Source: an uncultured Candidatus Nemicrothrix sp. (GTDB taxonomy: Bacteria > Actinomycetota > Acidimicrobiia > Acidimicrobiales > Acidimicrobilacustridaceae). Taken from it: a stretch of DNA of 32,357 nucleotides. Each line of letters begins with the position of its first letter. Within the stretch, counting starts at the first letter, position 1. Location: positions 1-32,357 of the forward strand of contig CAIPQK010000211.1 in NCBI GenBank assembly GCA_903867185.1, in the 5' to 3' direction. Shown in pieces: positions 24,430 through 31,879 of this stretch. The notes beneath the pieces are model-generated. The model searched no databases and was not told the origin of the DNA. It worked only from the letters and a program-made list of their open reading frames with translations. The translations under genes and the position numbers were made by a program.

Positions 24430-26367
24430 TCAGTTTTCGTCGACGAGTTCGGCGCCGGGGAAGACCGCAGCAATGCGATCAGCCCCGGCAGAATTTGCGC
24501 CTCTGGCATTTCGGAGGTCGTCGAGATCGATGGATTCGTCGACGGGGTTTTCGTCGGTTGCGGCCCTGCGTGCAGCAGCGACACTGCGGGGCGCAGAAGG
24601 ATCGGGAGCAGAGCCATCGACAACAAGTCGGATGGGAACTGGGGCACCGAAGTGTGTCGCTAATGCAGTTTCAACCTCGGAACGACATTCTTCGCAGCGA
24701 ACCGCATGCGGCTCATTGGGCAATCCAAACACGGCGACTCCATCGACAACGTCGACCCAATGCCCACCGGAGAATCGAGCGCGAGAGCGCTGGGGAAGCG
24801 AGGGCAGAAGAGTGTCGCTCCAATTGCTCGTGAGATCGATGAGTGCCGGCATGGCGCCACCCTTAGCGGCGGGTGCGGTCGGTGCACTTGGCGCTGCTTC
24901 AATGATCGGCTCAGCGGCGGGTTCGGCGATCGGCTCAGGCGTGGGTTCAGCAACTGTTTCAGCAACTGGTGCAGGGGCGGGCGCTTCTGGCGGGCTGGGG
25001 GCCGCACTGGGGGCCGGTGCTGCGCCGGGACGACCAGGACGAGCGGGACGGCTCGGCGGGCGAGTGGCGGCGCGACTCGGTCGAACTGGTTCTTCGCCTC
25101 CTGTTCGACGGCGAAGTTCCTCGCGGGCAACATCGGCGGGACGACTACCCGCGGCGGGCATGGGACTGGAATCGACCTGCTCGTCGTCGGTGTCGTCGGC
25201 GATGGGAGGTGGGAGTGCGTTGGGTCGTGCGGGGCCCGGTGCCTTGGGTGCCGCGTCAGTCGAAACGACGACGCCATCGCGTTCGAGTCGTGAAATGCGA
25301 TCGGCGAGTGATGACAGCGACACATCGGCATCGTCGCGAGTAAGTCGAACTAACGCGACTTCGAGTGGGATGCGTGGGTCGAGAGCGTCTTGAATACCCA
25401 CGAATGCTTCGCCCAGTGCTTCGAGTGCACGCGTTGCGCCGGCCGCACCGAGGCGTTGGCCTTGTTCGGTGGCACGAGCACGATCGGTATCGGTCAGGCG
25501 AGAAAGGTCGGCACCAACCGATGCAAGGAAGACATCGCGTAGCCGTGCAATGAGAGCTTCGCCAAGAACCCGTGGATTGCGCCCACGCGAGAGCGCACCC
25601 TCGACGGCAATGAGCGCCCGACCGGTGTCGCGTTCGCACAATGCTTCGACAAGTTCATCGACAGCATCTTCAGAATCGGGGATACCGCCAGCGGCAACGA
25701 CGCGATCGAGCGCAGAGAGCGTGTCGCGAGCAGAACCAGCGCCGACGCGCAAGACATAGGAGCGACCTTCAGATGACAATTCAAGGCCAGCGTCGGCGAC
25801 GACGTAGTCGACAAGGCCCTCGAGATCGGCGGCCGAAAGCAGATGCACTTCAAAATGCTGCGTGCGGCTTCGGATCGTTGGAAGAACCTTCTGAGGGTCG
25901 GTTGTTGCCAAGACGAAGATGACATGTGATGGCGGCTCTTCAAGGGTCTTCAACAGTGCATTCGACGCCGCGGTCGAAAGCATGTGGACCTCATCGAGGA
26001 TGTACACCTTGTAGCGACCAGGCGTAGCGAGTGACGCGCTTGAGATGAGATCGCGGATTGCATCGACGCCGTTATTGGAGGCGGCGTCGAGTTCGTGGAC
26101 ATCGAAACTGGTTCCCGCATCGATGGAAAAGCACGAGTCGCACACACAACATGGCTCGCCCGCTTCGGGATTCTGACAATTGAGAACCTTGGCAAGGATG
26201 CGAGCGGTTGAGGTTTTGCCGGTACCTCGGGGGCCAGAGAAGAGATAGGCGTGGCCCAGGCGATCTTCGGTGACGGCGTTGCGCAGCGCAGACACAAGGT
26301 GCTCTTGGCCACGAACCTCACTGAAGCGACTCGGGCGATAGCGGCGATAGAGCGACTGATAGGACAT
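24430..26367 (-). CDS. dnaX: DNA polymerase III subunits gamma/tau
   Basis: Clamp-loader ATPase of the replicase. From the ATG at 26367 it has 645 residues. AAA+ domain with Walker A GPRGTGKT (45-52), four-cysteine zinc site C64, C73, C76, C79, Walker B VYILDEVHML and the SRC-type ATTDPQKVLPTIRSR. Domain III runs to about residue 370. A Pro/Ala/Glu-rich linker (about 395-540) leads to a tau-like C-terminal domain. No slippery frameshift site was evident, so separate gamma production is not supported. The start has TAGGCT 8 nt upstream; the longer open frame to 26613 runs through the SRP RNA gene and is rejected. Confidence 0.96.
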   Translation of the reverse strand: MSYQSLYRRYRPSRFSEVRGQEHLVSALRNAVTEDRLGHAYLFSGPRGTGKTSTARILAKVLNCQNPEAGEPCCVCDSCFSIDAGTSFDVHELDAASNNGVDAIRDLISSASLATPGRYKVYILDEVHMLSTAASNALLKTLEEPPSHVIFVLATTDPQKVLPTIRSRTQHFEVHLLSAADLEGLVDYVVADAGLELSSEGRSYVLRVGAGSARDTLSALDRVVAAGGIPDSEDAVDELVEALCERDTGRALIAVEGALSRGRNPRVLGEALIARLRDVFLASVGADLSRLTDTDRARATEQGQRLGAAGATRALEALGEAFVGIQDALDPRIPLEVALVRLTRDDADVSLSSLADRISRLERDGVVVSTDAAPKAPGPARPNALPPPIADDTDDEQVDSSPMPAAGSRPADVAREELRRRTGGEEPVRPSRAATRPPSRPARPGRPGAAPAPSAAPSPPEAPAPAPVAETVAEPTPEPIAEPAAEPIIEAAPSAPTAPAAKGGAMPALIDLTSNWSDTLLPSLPQRSRARFSGGHWVDVVDGVAVFGLPNEPHAVRCEECRSEVETALATHFGAPVPIRLVVDGSAPDPSAPRSVAAARRAATDENPVDESIDLDDLRNARGANSAGADRIAAVFPGAELVDEN

Positions 26368-26375
26368 TGGTGGCG

Positions 26376-26381
26376 AGCCTA
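26376..26381 (-). promoter_or_regulatory. dnaX: Leaderless-type -10 (TAGGCT) of dnaX
   Basis: TANNNT ending 8 nt before the ATG at 26367, between the SRP RNA gene and dnaX. Confidence 0.4.
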
Positions 26382-26433
26382 CCGATCGGCTGGGACTGCC
26401 ATTGCCCTGATCTGTGGGCAATGGGCGGGAAAA

Positions 26434-26569
26434 GACCCGCTCTCCCGTGTGACGGTCAGGCGACCTGCGGCACATCGGTGATCCCGTTGAGAGCTGCTGC
26501 CTTCCGGCCCTGACTCGATTCGCGGGTTCCGATTGCACAGGACCCGACCGCCACACGCGAGAGCGGGTC
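26434..26569 (-). ncRNA. ffs: Signal recognition particle RNA (4.5S type)
   Basis: RNA scaffold for Ffh in membrane-protein targeting. The minus strand carries the universal core GTCAGGGCCGGAAGGCAGCA, i.e. the GGAA-tetraloop helix that binds Ffh, in the middle of the transcript. The two ends pair: GACCCGCTCTC at the 5' end with GAGAGCGGGTC at the 3' end, extended to about 24 bp with two interruptions. This sets the ends at about 26569 and 26434, about 136 nt, a little longer than E. coli 4.5S RNA. A -10 TATCGT (26582-26577) lies 7 nt before the predicted 5' end. It is in the usual place upstream of dnaX. Confidence 0.93.
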
Positions 26570-26576
26570 GGGAGGA

Positions 26577-26582
26577 ACGATA
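26577..26582 (-). promoter_or_regulatory. ffs: -10 element (TATCGT) of the SRP RNA gene
   Basis: TANNNT on the minus strand, 7 nt before the 5' end predicted from stem pairing. The -35 is poor. Confidence 0.5.
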
Positions 26583-26627
26583 CCCTGTCGGCTCGGAACA
26601 CCGTCCGGCACAAATGGATGGTCCCCG

Positions 26628-26715
26628 GGAGGGGTGCGAGAGCGGCCGAATCGGCACGCTTGGAAAGCGTGTGTGGGGTAACTCACCGTGGGTTCGAATC
26701 CCACTCCCTCCGCCA
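26628..26715 (+). tRNA. tRNA-Ser(GGA)
   Basis: 88-nt class II tRNA. Acceptor GGAGGGG pairs with TCCCTCC (one G-T), anticodon loop TTGGAAA gives GGA, a long variable arm (GTGTGGGGTAACTCAC), T-loop GTTCGAATC, and CCA encoded at 26713-26715. The long variable arm and anticodon both indicate serine. Confidence 0.97.
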
Positions 26716-26751
26716 GCAAGTACAGACGAACGCAACGTGATCGGAGACCGA

Positions 26752-27240
26752 ATGGGAGTTGCAACTGACACCCCCGAGTCCTCCGATCACGGGCTTTCTG
26801 ATTTTGACCTCATGGGCTTGGCCCTAGAAGAAGCAAGGCTCGCCGGCGAACAAGGCGAAGTGCCGATCGGTGCTGTTGTGGTGATCGACGGCAAGGTCGT
26901 TGCTCGTCGTCATAACGAACGTGAGCAGTCACAGGACCCCACCTCGCATGCAGAACTCCTCGCCGTTCGAGACGCCGCGGCCGCCGTAGGTTCGTGGCGA
27001 CTCGAGAATGCCACCGTGGTCGTCACTCTGGAGCCGTGCGCAATGTGTGCCGGGCTCATGGTGAACGCTCGTGTTGGCCGAGTGGTCTTCGGTGCACGGA
27101 GTTATGAAAATGGTGCCTGTGGTTCGCTGTATCAACTCGGCAGTGATCCTCGACTCAACCACGAGTTCGTGACTGTTGCCGATGTTCGAGCAGACGAGTG
27201 CAGCGAGCTGCTTTCGTCCTACTTTGCTGGCCTGCGCTGA
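26752..27240 (+). CDS. tadA: tRNA-specific adenosine deaminase
   Basis: Zinc enzyme that converts adenosine 34 to inosine in tRNA-Arg(ACG). From the ATG at 26752 it has 162 residues. Zinc and proton-shuttle site: H66-A-E68 in DPTSHAEL, and C96 and C99 in TLEPCAMCAG. GAVVV, NEREQSQDPTSHAE, ARVGRVVFGARS and GACGSLYQL-type residues mark TadA rather than a nucleoside deaminase. GGAG 5 nt before the ATG fixes the start; an upstream open frame crosses tRNA-Ser and is not used. It lies between two serine tRNA genes. Confidence 0.94.
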   Translation: MGVATDTPESSDHGLSDFDLMGLALEEARLAGEQGEVPIGAVVVIDGKVVARRHNEREQSQDPTSHAELLAVRDAAAAVGSWRLENATVVVTLEPCAMCAGLMVNARVGRVVFGARSYENGACGSLYQLGSDPRLNHEFVTVADVRADECSELLSSYFAGLR

Positions 27241-27265
27241 ACTCTTTCTGATCCTCAAGGCGCGT

Positions 27266-27288
27266 TGGCCCCTTTCGAACAGGGGCCA
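27266..27288 (+). terminator. Hairpin after tadA
   Basis: 8-bp stem (27266-27273 with 27281-27288), 7-nt loop, no T run. It may end the tadA transcript; it sits directly before the tRNA-Ser(CGA) promoter. Confidence 0.5.
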
Positions 27289-27289
27289 C

Positions 27290-27295
27290 TAGTGT
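27290..27295 (+). promoter_or_regulatory. -10 element (TAGTGT) of tRNA-Ser(CGA)
   Basis: TANNNT ending 7 nt before the tRNA 5' end; a TTGGCC at 27265-27270 could be a -35 at a long 19-nt spacing. Confidence 0.45.
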
Positions 27296-27302
27296 CGAAG
27301 AC

Positions 27303-27392
27303 GGAAAGTTGCCAGAGCGGACGAATGGGGCGGCCTCGAAAGCCGTTGTGGCCTTCGGGTCACCGAGGGTTCGAATCCCTCACTTTCCGCCA
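27303..27392 (+). tRNA. tRNA-Ser(CGA)
   Basis: 90-nt class II tRNA. Acceptor GGAAAGT pairs with ACTTTCC, anticodon loop CTCGAAA gives CGA, long variable arm, T-loop GTTCGAATC, CCA encoded at 27390-27392. Confidence 0.97.
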
Positions 27393-27398
27393 CCAATG

Positions 27399-27418
27399 CC
27401 GGCGCCCTCGGGCGCCGG
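27399..27418 (+). terminator. Hairpin after tRNA-Ser(CGA)
   Basis: CCGGCGCC (27399-27406) pairs with GGCGCCGG (27411-27418) around a CTCG loop, 7 nt after the tRNA. GGCGCC occurs three times within 35 bp. No T run, so this may be a processing or Rho-independent pause hairpin. Confidence 0.5.
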
Positions 27419-27459
27419 TGGCGCGTTCGGCGCCGGGAGTGAATGCGCTCGGTCGGTCC

Positions 27460-27465
27460 TAACCT
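27460..27465 (+). promoter_or_regulatory. -10 like element (TAACCT) of the ABC transporter gene
   Basis: TANNNT ending 9 nt before the ATG at 27475. Confidence 0.35.
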
Positions 27466-27474
27466 GAGCGGACC

Positions 27475-29355
27475 ATGATGCCCAGTTCCCTTCACATGAT
27501 GATGTCCGGAAATCGCGATGCGATTGCCAATGCATCAATCGGCCGCCGAACCGTTGTTCGGGTGCTCTCCTATGCCCGCCCCTATCGGTGGGCAATCTCT
27601 GCCTTCGTCTTTGTCATTGTTATTCAGGCCTTGCTTGGCCTCATACCGGCGTTGCTCTTCCGACAGATCATCGACTCGGCGATTCCTCAGGGAAATCGCG
27701 GACTCCTCCATGTTCTCGCCGCCATCGTGATCGCCGCAGCAGTGTTTTCTTCGGCGATGTCATTTTTTGAGCGCCTCTATTCATCCCGCATTGGTGAAGG
27801 TTTGATTTACGACCTTCGAGTGAAGTTGTTCGATCACGTTTCCGCAATGCCGATTGGTTTCTTCACGCGCACTCAAACCGGCGCACTCATGAGTCGCCTC
27901 AATAACGATGTCATCGGAGCTCAGCGCGCGGTAACGACAACACTCGGATCAGTCGTATCAAACGTCATCGTGCTCATCACCACGCTGGTCGCGATGTTCT
28001 ACCTGGAATGGCGCCTCACGTTTATTGGAATCTTGGTTCTGCCAATTTTCATCATTCCGGCCAAGCGTGTTGGGCGTCGACTGTCGGCGATCACTCGTCG
28101 GGGGTTCGACCTCAATGCAGCGATGAACACTCAGATGACAGAACGGTTCAATGTCTCAGGTGCACTCTTAGTGAAGTTGTTTGGTAACCGAAAGCGCGAG
28201 ACCAAACAGTTTTCTGACCGAGCCGCCGAAGTGCGCGACATCGGTATTCAGAGCGCGATGTACAGCCGAACATTCCTCATTGCACTCGCTCTCGTTGGAG
28301 CAATCGGAACTGCGCTGGTCTATTGGATCGGCGGGCAACTCGTTATTTCCGATGCCATCACTCTCGGCACGCTGGTTGCGTTAGCTGCATTGGTGACGCG
28401 TATCTACGAACCGCTCACCGCGCTTTCAAGTGCTCGCGTTGACATCATGACTGCTCTTGTTTCGTTCGACCGAGTTTTTGAAGTACTCGATCTTCGTAAT
28501 TCGCTCGACGACAAGGACGATGCAGTCGATCTTCCGCCGTCAAAGGGTGCGATCGAGTTCGATCACGTCACCTTCCGCTATCCGTCAGGTGCTGAAGAGT
28601 CGCTTGCATCGCTCGAGATCGGTCTGAGCGGTTCGGTCGACGATGGCCCAGGAGCCGAAGTTCTTCATGACGTGTCTGCGTCGATTCTTCCGGGGCAGCT
28701 CATTGCGCTCGTAGGCCCTTCGGGTGCGGGAAAGACCACGATGAGCTCGCTGGTGCCGCGTTTGTACGACGTTTCCGAGGGTTCGGTGCGTATCGACGGG
28801 CACGACGTTCGCGATCTCACGCTCGATTCATTGCGCAGCGCTGTTGGTGTTGTGTCACAGGATCCCCATCTCTTTCACGACACGGTGGCGGAAAATCTTC
28901 GTTATGCACGGCCCGACGCAACCGATGCCGAAATAGTTGCTGCCTGTCAGGCCGCCCAAATTCACGATGTCATCGTTGGCTTTCCCGACGGGTACAACAC
29001 CGTTGTCGGTGAACGTGGCCACCGTCTCTCTGGTGGAGAGAAACAACGTTTGGCGATCGCCCGAGTGTTGGTGAAGGCACCGGCCATCATCGTTCTCGAT
29101 GAGGCCACGAGCCACCTCGATTCAGAAAACGAATCGCTTGTGCAACAAGCTCTTGCATCAGCACTTAAGGGAAGAACCTCGTTGGTCGTCGCCCATCGAT
29201 TGTCAACGATTACCGGTGCCGATCAAATTCTCGTTCTCGAGTCCGGACGCATCGTCGAGCGTGGGCGTCATGAGGAACTGTTGGCCGCAGAAGGCTTGTA
29301 TGCCGACCTCTATCGCACGCTGGTTCGTCAAGACCTCGAAGGCATCGAGATCTAA
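27475..29355 (+). CDS. ABC transporter half-transporter (fused permease and ATPase), exporter type
   Basis: A protein of 626 residues that should work as a homodimer or heterodimer to export lipids, drugs or peptides. Residues about 30-325 form the six-helix exporter domain with SRLNNDVIGAQRAVTTTLGSVVSN, typical of ABC type-I exporters. The ATPase domain starts near 360: Walker A GPSGAGKT (414-421), Q-loop GVVSQDPHLFHDT, signature LSGGE (518-522), Walker B with D542-E543 in IIVLDEATSHLDSE, and switch histidine in VVAHRLST. A stretch of about 20 residues before Walker A (SLASLEIGLSGSVDDGPGAE) is an insertion compared with the common form. The substrate is not deducible. No ribosome site is evident; TAACCT lies 9 nt upstream. 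Convergent with the LLM oxidoreductase. Confidence 0.93.
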   Translation: MMPSSLHMMMSGNRDAIANASIGRRTVVRVLSYARPYRWAISAFVFVIVIQALLGLIPALLFRQIIDSAIPQGNRGLLHVLAAIVIAAAVFSSAMSFFERLYSSRIGEGLIYDLRVKLFDHVSAMPIGFFTRTQTGALMSRLNNDVIGAQRAVTTTLGSVVSNVIVLITTLVAMFYLEWRLTFIGILVLPIFIIPAKRVGRRLSAITRRGFDLNAAMNTQMTERFNVSGALLVKLFGNRKRETKQFSDRAAEVRDIGIQSAMYSRTFLIALALVGAIGTALVYWIGGQLVISDAITLGTLVALAALVTRIYEPLTALSSARVDIMTALVSFDRVFEVLDLRNSLDDKDDAVDLPPSKGAIEFDHVTFRYPSGAEESLASLEIGLSGSVDDGPGAEVLHDVSASILPGQLIALVGPSGAGKTTMSSLVPRLYDVSEGSVRIDGHDVRDLTLDSLRSAVGVVSQDPHLFHDTVAENLRYARPDATDAEIVAACQAAQIHDVIVGFPDGYNTVVGERGHRLSGGEKQRLAIARVLVKAPAIIVLDEATSHLDSENESLVQQALASALKGRTSLVVAHRLSTITGADQILVLESGRIVERGRHEELLAAEGLYADLYRTLVRQDLEGIEI

Positions 29356-29359
29356 ACGG

Positions 29360-30328
29360 TTATCCGTTTGCGAGCTCAGCTCGTAATCGAGGAAGAACTT
29401 CTGCCCCCAACGCAGCAATCTGCTCCCGAGCGGCTTCGGCAGCGATGCCGGGCGCATGAATTCGCAGGTTGATGCACGTGGTGTTCGTGGTTCGCAGAGC
29501 ATCTGCGAGTTCTTGCGCGAGTGCGGCGCCGTCATCGCCACAGATCCATCCGTTATCTCGCCAGTGAGATAACGCCTCGGTTGTGGAATAGCTCTGATAC
29601 ACCTCGAACTGTGCTTCGAATGCTTCCTTGGGCGGCGGACCTAGCCACACGCGGCGAATGAGAATGCGCGGCGCTGTGCCGCCGGCTTCGAGATAGGCAT
29701 CGGAAAGTGTTCGCAGGCGATCGGGGTTACTCCCGCCGTCGTAAATGACTCCTGCTCCAGCAGCCGCGGATCGGCGCACCGCAGTGGGACTCATGGCCGT
29801 GCTGATCACGGGGATGGGCTGCGTTGTGAGTTCGCGTAACGCTCGGTCACCGTCGATGACGCCGAGTCCGCGACCAGAAAGCATCTCGACGAGGCGCGGA
29901 AGATCGCGTTTGAAAACGTCAACCGCTTTGCTTTGGTCGATGTCCATTGCTTCAAAGTCGAGCGGCAATGAACCCGAACCGACGCCGATGCCAACGCGAC
30001 CGGGGAAGCGCGCGTTGAGCCAGGCGACTTCTTCCGCCAACATCGCAACCGGGCGTAGCGGAAGGAGTACCGGACAGGCCGCCGCCCATCCTTTGGCCAT
30101 GGAAGCGAGTTGAAAGCCGCTGATCTGCAAAGGGTTCGGCAAATAGCCGGCGAACCCTCCGTGATGTTCCGATGTCATAACCCCATCGAAACCAGCGTCA
30201 GCGGCGATCGCTGCTTGTGTGCACAACTGATCGACGATGGTGACGGCATCGAGTTCGTTGTGAGGATAAAGGCGAAGCGAGATCGATCCGTCGGCAAAGA
30301 CGGCGGTGGAGTCGGATCGAGGAGCCAT
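29360..30328 (-). CDS. LLM-class oxidoreductase, probably F420-dependent
   Basis: A luciferase-like TIM-barrel oxidoreductase of 322 residues. Family features: ADAGFDGVMTSEHHGG near residue 45, RPVAMLAEEVAWLNARFPGRVGIGVGSGSLPLDFEA, and VIYDGGSNPDRLRTLSDAYLEAGG. In Actinobacteria such proteins mostly use coenzyme F420, less often FMN; the sequence alone does not decide. Substrate unknown. The ATG at 30328 is supported by TATCCT 6 nt upstream; a longer frame to 30682 would run across the divergent SnoaL-like gene and is rejected. Ends 4 nt from the ABC transporter gene, tail to tail. Confidence 0.87.
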   Translation of the reverse strand: MAPRSDSTAVFADGSISLRLYPHNELDAVTIVDQLCTQAAIAADAGFDGVMTSEHHGGFAGYLPNPLQISGFQLASMAKGWAAACPVLLPLRPVAMLAEEVAWLNARFPGRVGIGVGSGSLPLDFEAMDIDQSKAVDVFKRDLPRLVEMLSGRGLGVIDGDRALRELTTQPIPVISTAMSPTAVRRSAAAGAGVIYDGGSNPDRLRTLSDAYLEAGGTAPRILIRRVWLGPPPKEAFEAQFEVYQSYSTTEALSHWRDNGWICGDDGAALAQELADALRTTNTTCINLRIHAPGIAAEAAREQIAALGAEVLPRLRAELANG

Positions 30329-30334
30329 CCCCGG

Positions 30335-30340
30335 AGGATA
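30335..30340 (-). promoter_or_regulatory. Leaderless-type -10 (TATCCT) of the LLM oxidoreductase
   Basis: TANNNT ending 6 nt before the ATG at 30328. Confidence 0.5.
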
Positions 30341-30378
30341 CGACTCCCGGAATGCGGACGCAGGGGTGTGGGTCGTCC

Positions 30379-30384
30379 TACGCT
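30379..30384 (+). promoter_or_regulatory. Leaderless-type -10 (TACGCT) of the SnoaL-like gene
   Basis: TANNNT ending 6 nt before the ATG at 30391, back to back with the LLM promoter in a 62-bp gap. Confidence 0.5.
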
Positions 30385-30390
30385 CCGGCC

Positions 30391-30918
30391 ATGGCATCTT
30401 CGGACCCGACAGAGATCGTTGAACGATTGTGGGCACATGAGCAGATCCGTCAACTGGCCTCGCACTACGCCGTTGCGGTGGACTCCCGCGATCTCGATGC
30501 ACTCGTTCTGCTCTTTGTCGACGACGTTCGGGTTGGACGAGACACCTTCGGCCGCGAAGCGTTGCGCGCGTCGTTCGCGGAATCCCTAGGCGCAATCGGA
30601 ATCTCGATGCTGAATGTGGGGACTCACGCAATTGATTTGGTTGATGCTGATCACGCAACCGGTCAGGTGTATTGCCACGCACAGATCCAAGACGGCGAGC
30701 GCTGGATTCACCAATTCATTCTTTACCGCGACGCCTACGAACGGCGCGACGGCCAGTGGCTCTTCGTTCGCCGCGTCCATGAACTTTGGTACGGCGAAGA
30801 AGCGCCGAATTCACCGATGTCATTGCCGGCTGCGGAATGGCCGAAGAATCACGATGGGCTCGGCACGGTTCCTAGTTCCTGGCCGTCATGGACAACATTT
30901 TGGGCCAATCGCGCGTAA
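30391..30918 (+). CDS. SnoaL-like / NTF2-fold protein
   Basis: A protein of 175 residues. The sequence IRQLASHYAVAVDSRDLDALVLLFVDDVRVG, then GTHAIDLVDADHATGQVYCHAQI and QFILYRDAYERRDGQWLFVRRVHELWYGE, is the pattern of the SnoaL-4 cone fold (PF13577), which includes cyclases, dehydratases and hydroxysteroid or ring-hydroxylating partners. Possible active residues are the histidine of ASHYA and aspartate pair DD; no certain function. It is divergent from the LLM oxidoreductase, and such pairs often sit together in steroid- or aromatic-degrading gene sets. The ATG at 30391 is supported by the -10 element 6 nt before it. Confidence 0.82.
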   Translation: MASSDPTEIVERLWAHEQIRQLASHYAVAVDSRDLDALVLLFVDDVRVGRDTFGREALRASFAESLGAIGISMLNVGTHAIDLVDADHATGQVYCHAQIQDGERWIHQFILYRDAYERRDGQWLFVRRVHELWYGEEAPNSPMSLPAAEWPKNHDGLGTVPSSWPSWTTFWANRA

Positions 30919-30960
30919 GCGGATCCCGTCGTTACTCCCGGCGCATTCCTCTTCGATCGC

Positions 30961-30966
30961 TAGCGT
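30961..30966 (+). promoter_or_regulatory. Leaderless-type -10 (TAGCGT) of the ATP-grasp gene
   Basis: TANNNT ending 6 nt before the ATG at 30973. Confidence 0.5.
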
Positions 30967-30972
30967 GACGGT

Positions 30973-31878
30973 ATGAGAGTTGCGTTTGTGACCACAAGTG
31001 ATCTCGACGCGATTCACGACGACGTCGACCTTCCACTGCAAATCATCGCCTTTGCCAATGCCGGAATCGATCTCGTTCAAGCGGCATGGGAAGACGAAAC
31101 GATTGCTTGGGATTCGTTTGATCTGATCGTGGTTCGAAGTCCATGGAATTACGTCGAGAAGCTCGACGCGTTTCGAAAATGGCTGGGTGATCGGCGCGGG
31201 CTTAGGACGTTTCACAACCCCGTCGAACTCATCGACTGGAATATCGACAAGCGCTACCTCGCTGATCTTGCGCAACGAGGAGTGCCAGTCGTTCCGACAG
31301 CCTTTGTGTATTCGATCGAAGAGTTTCGATCAGCAGCGGCATCCCTTGGCAGCGCAGAAATTGTGGTGAAGCCATCGGTGTCTGCCGGGAGCCGGTTGAC
31401 CGGTCGCTTTCTGAAGGCTGATCGGGCCGCTGAACTGCTCGCCAGCGAAATCCTTGCCAACGACCTAACGGTGATGCTTCAACCGTTTGCAGCGCGGATC
31501 GATTCCGAAGGCGAAATTGGAACGGTGCTCTTCGACGGGATGATTTCCCACTCGTTCAACAAAGCAGCGTTGCTCGCTGAAGGCGGTCAGCTCGTGGGCG
31601 GTGAGTATCAGGAGCAGATCACGTCAGTGCGAACTCCCGACGACGTACGAGTCGTTGTTGATGCAGCGGCGAACGCCGCAACGGAGATTGCTCGCGAGCG
31701 CAGTTGGATCTCAACGCACGAGCAACTTCTCTATGGCCGATACGACGTGGTCCGTCTCGATGACGGATCACCAGCGCTCCTCGAAGCGGAACTTTTTGAG
31801 CCCTGTTTTTTCTTACCGACTGACGTAGATGCTGCCGACCGAGTCGTTGGCGCGGTTCTTCGTCGACTCAGCGCCTAA
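30973..31878 (+). CDS. ATP-grasp domain protein, related to DcsG/RimK-type ligases
   Basis: A protein of 301 residues. The N-terminal part (MRVAFVTTSD, VRSPWNYVEKLDAFRKWL) and RTFHNPVELIDWNIDKRYLADLAQRGVPVVPT resemble the ATP-grasp ligases around O-ureido-serine cyclo-ligase (DcsG) and glutathione-synthetase-like enzymes. The ATP-binding region includes EIVVKPSVSAGSRLT; the metal-binding end is LLEAELFEPCFFLP. It would join a carboxylate to an amine through an acyl-phosphate; the partners are unknown and no biosynthetic cluster is visible. The ATG at 30973 has TAGCGT 6 nt upstream. It ends 1 nt from the heliorhodopsin stop, tail to tail. Confidence 0.8.
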   Translation: MRVAFVTTSDLDAIHDDVDLPLQIIAFANAGIDLVQAAWEDETIAWDSFDLIVVRSPWNYVEKLDAFRKWLGDRRGLRTFHNPVELIDWNIDKRYLADLAQRGVPVVPTAFVYSIEEFRSAAASLGSAEIVVKPSVSAGSRLTGRFLKADRAAELLASEILANDLTVMLQPFAARIDSEGEIGTVLFDGMISHSFNKAALLAEGGQLVGGEYQEQITSVRTPDDVRVVVDAAANAATEIARERSWISTHEQLLYGRYDVVRLDDGSPALLEAELFEPCFFLPTDVDAADRVVGAVLRRLSA

Positions 31879-31879
31879 T

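Noticed and set aside
24386-25393. Plus-strand open frame (335 codons) antisense to dnaX
   Set aside because: Gly/Ala/Ser-rich shadow of the Pro/Ala linker of DnaX, without any domain.
26368-26613. N-terminal extension of dnaX by 82 codons
   Set aside because: The extension is translated from the SRP RNA gene and lacks similarity to DnaX; the ATG at 26367 gives the normal N-terminus.
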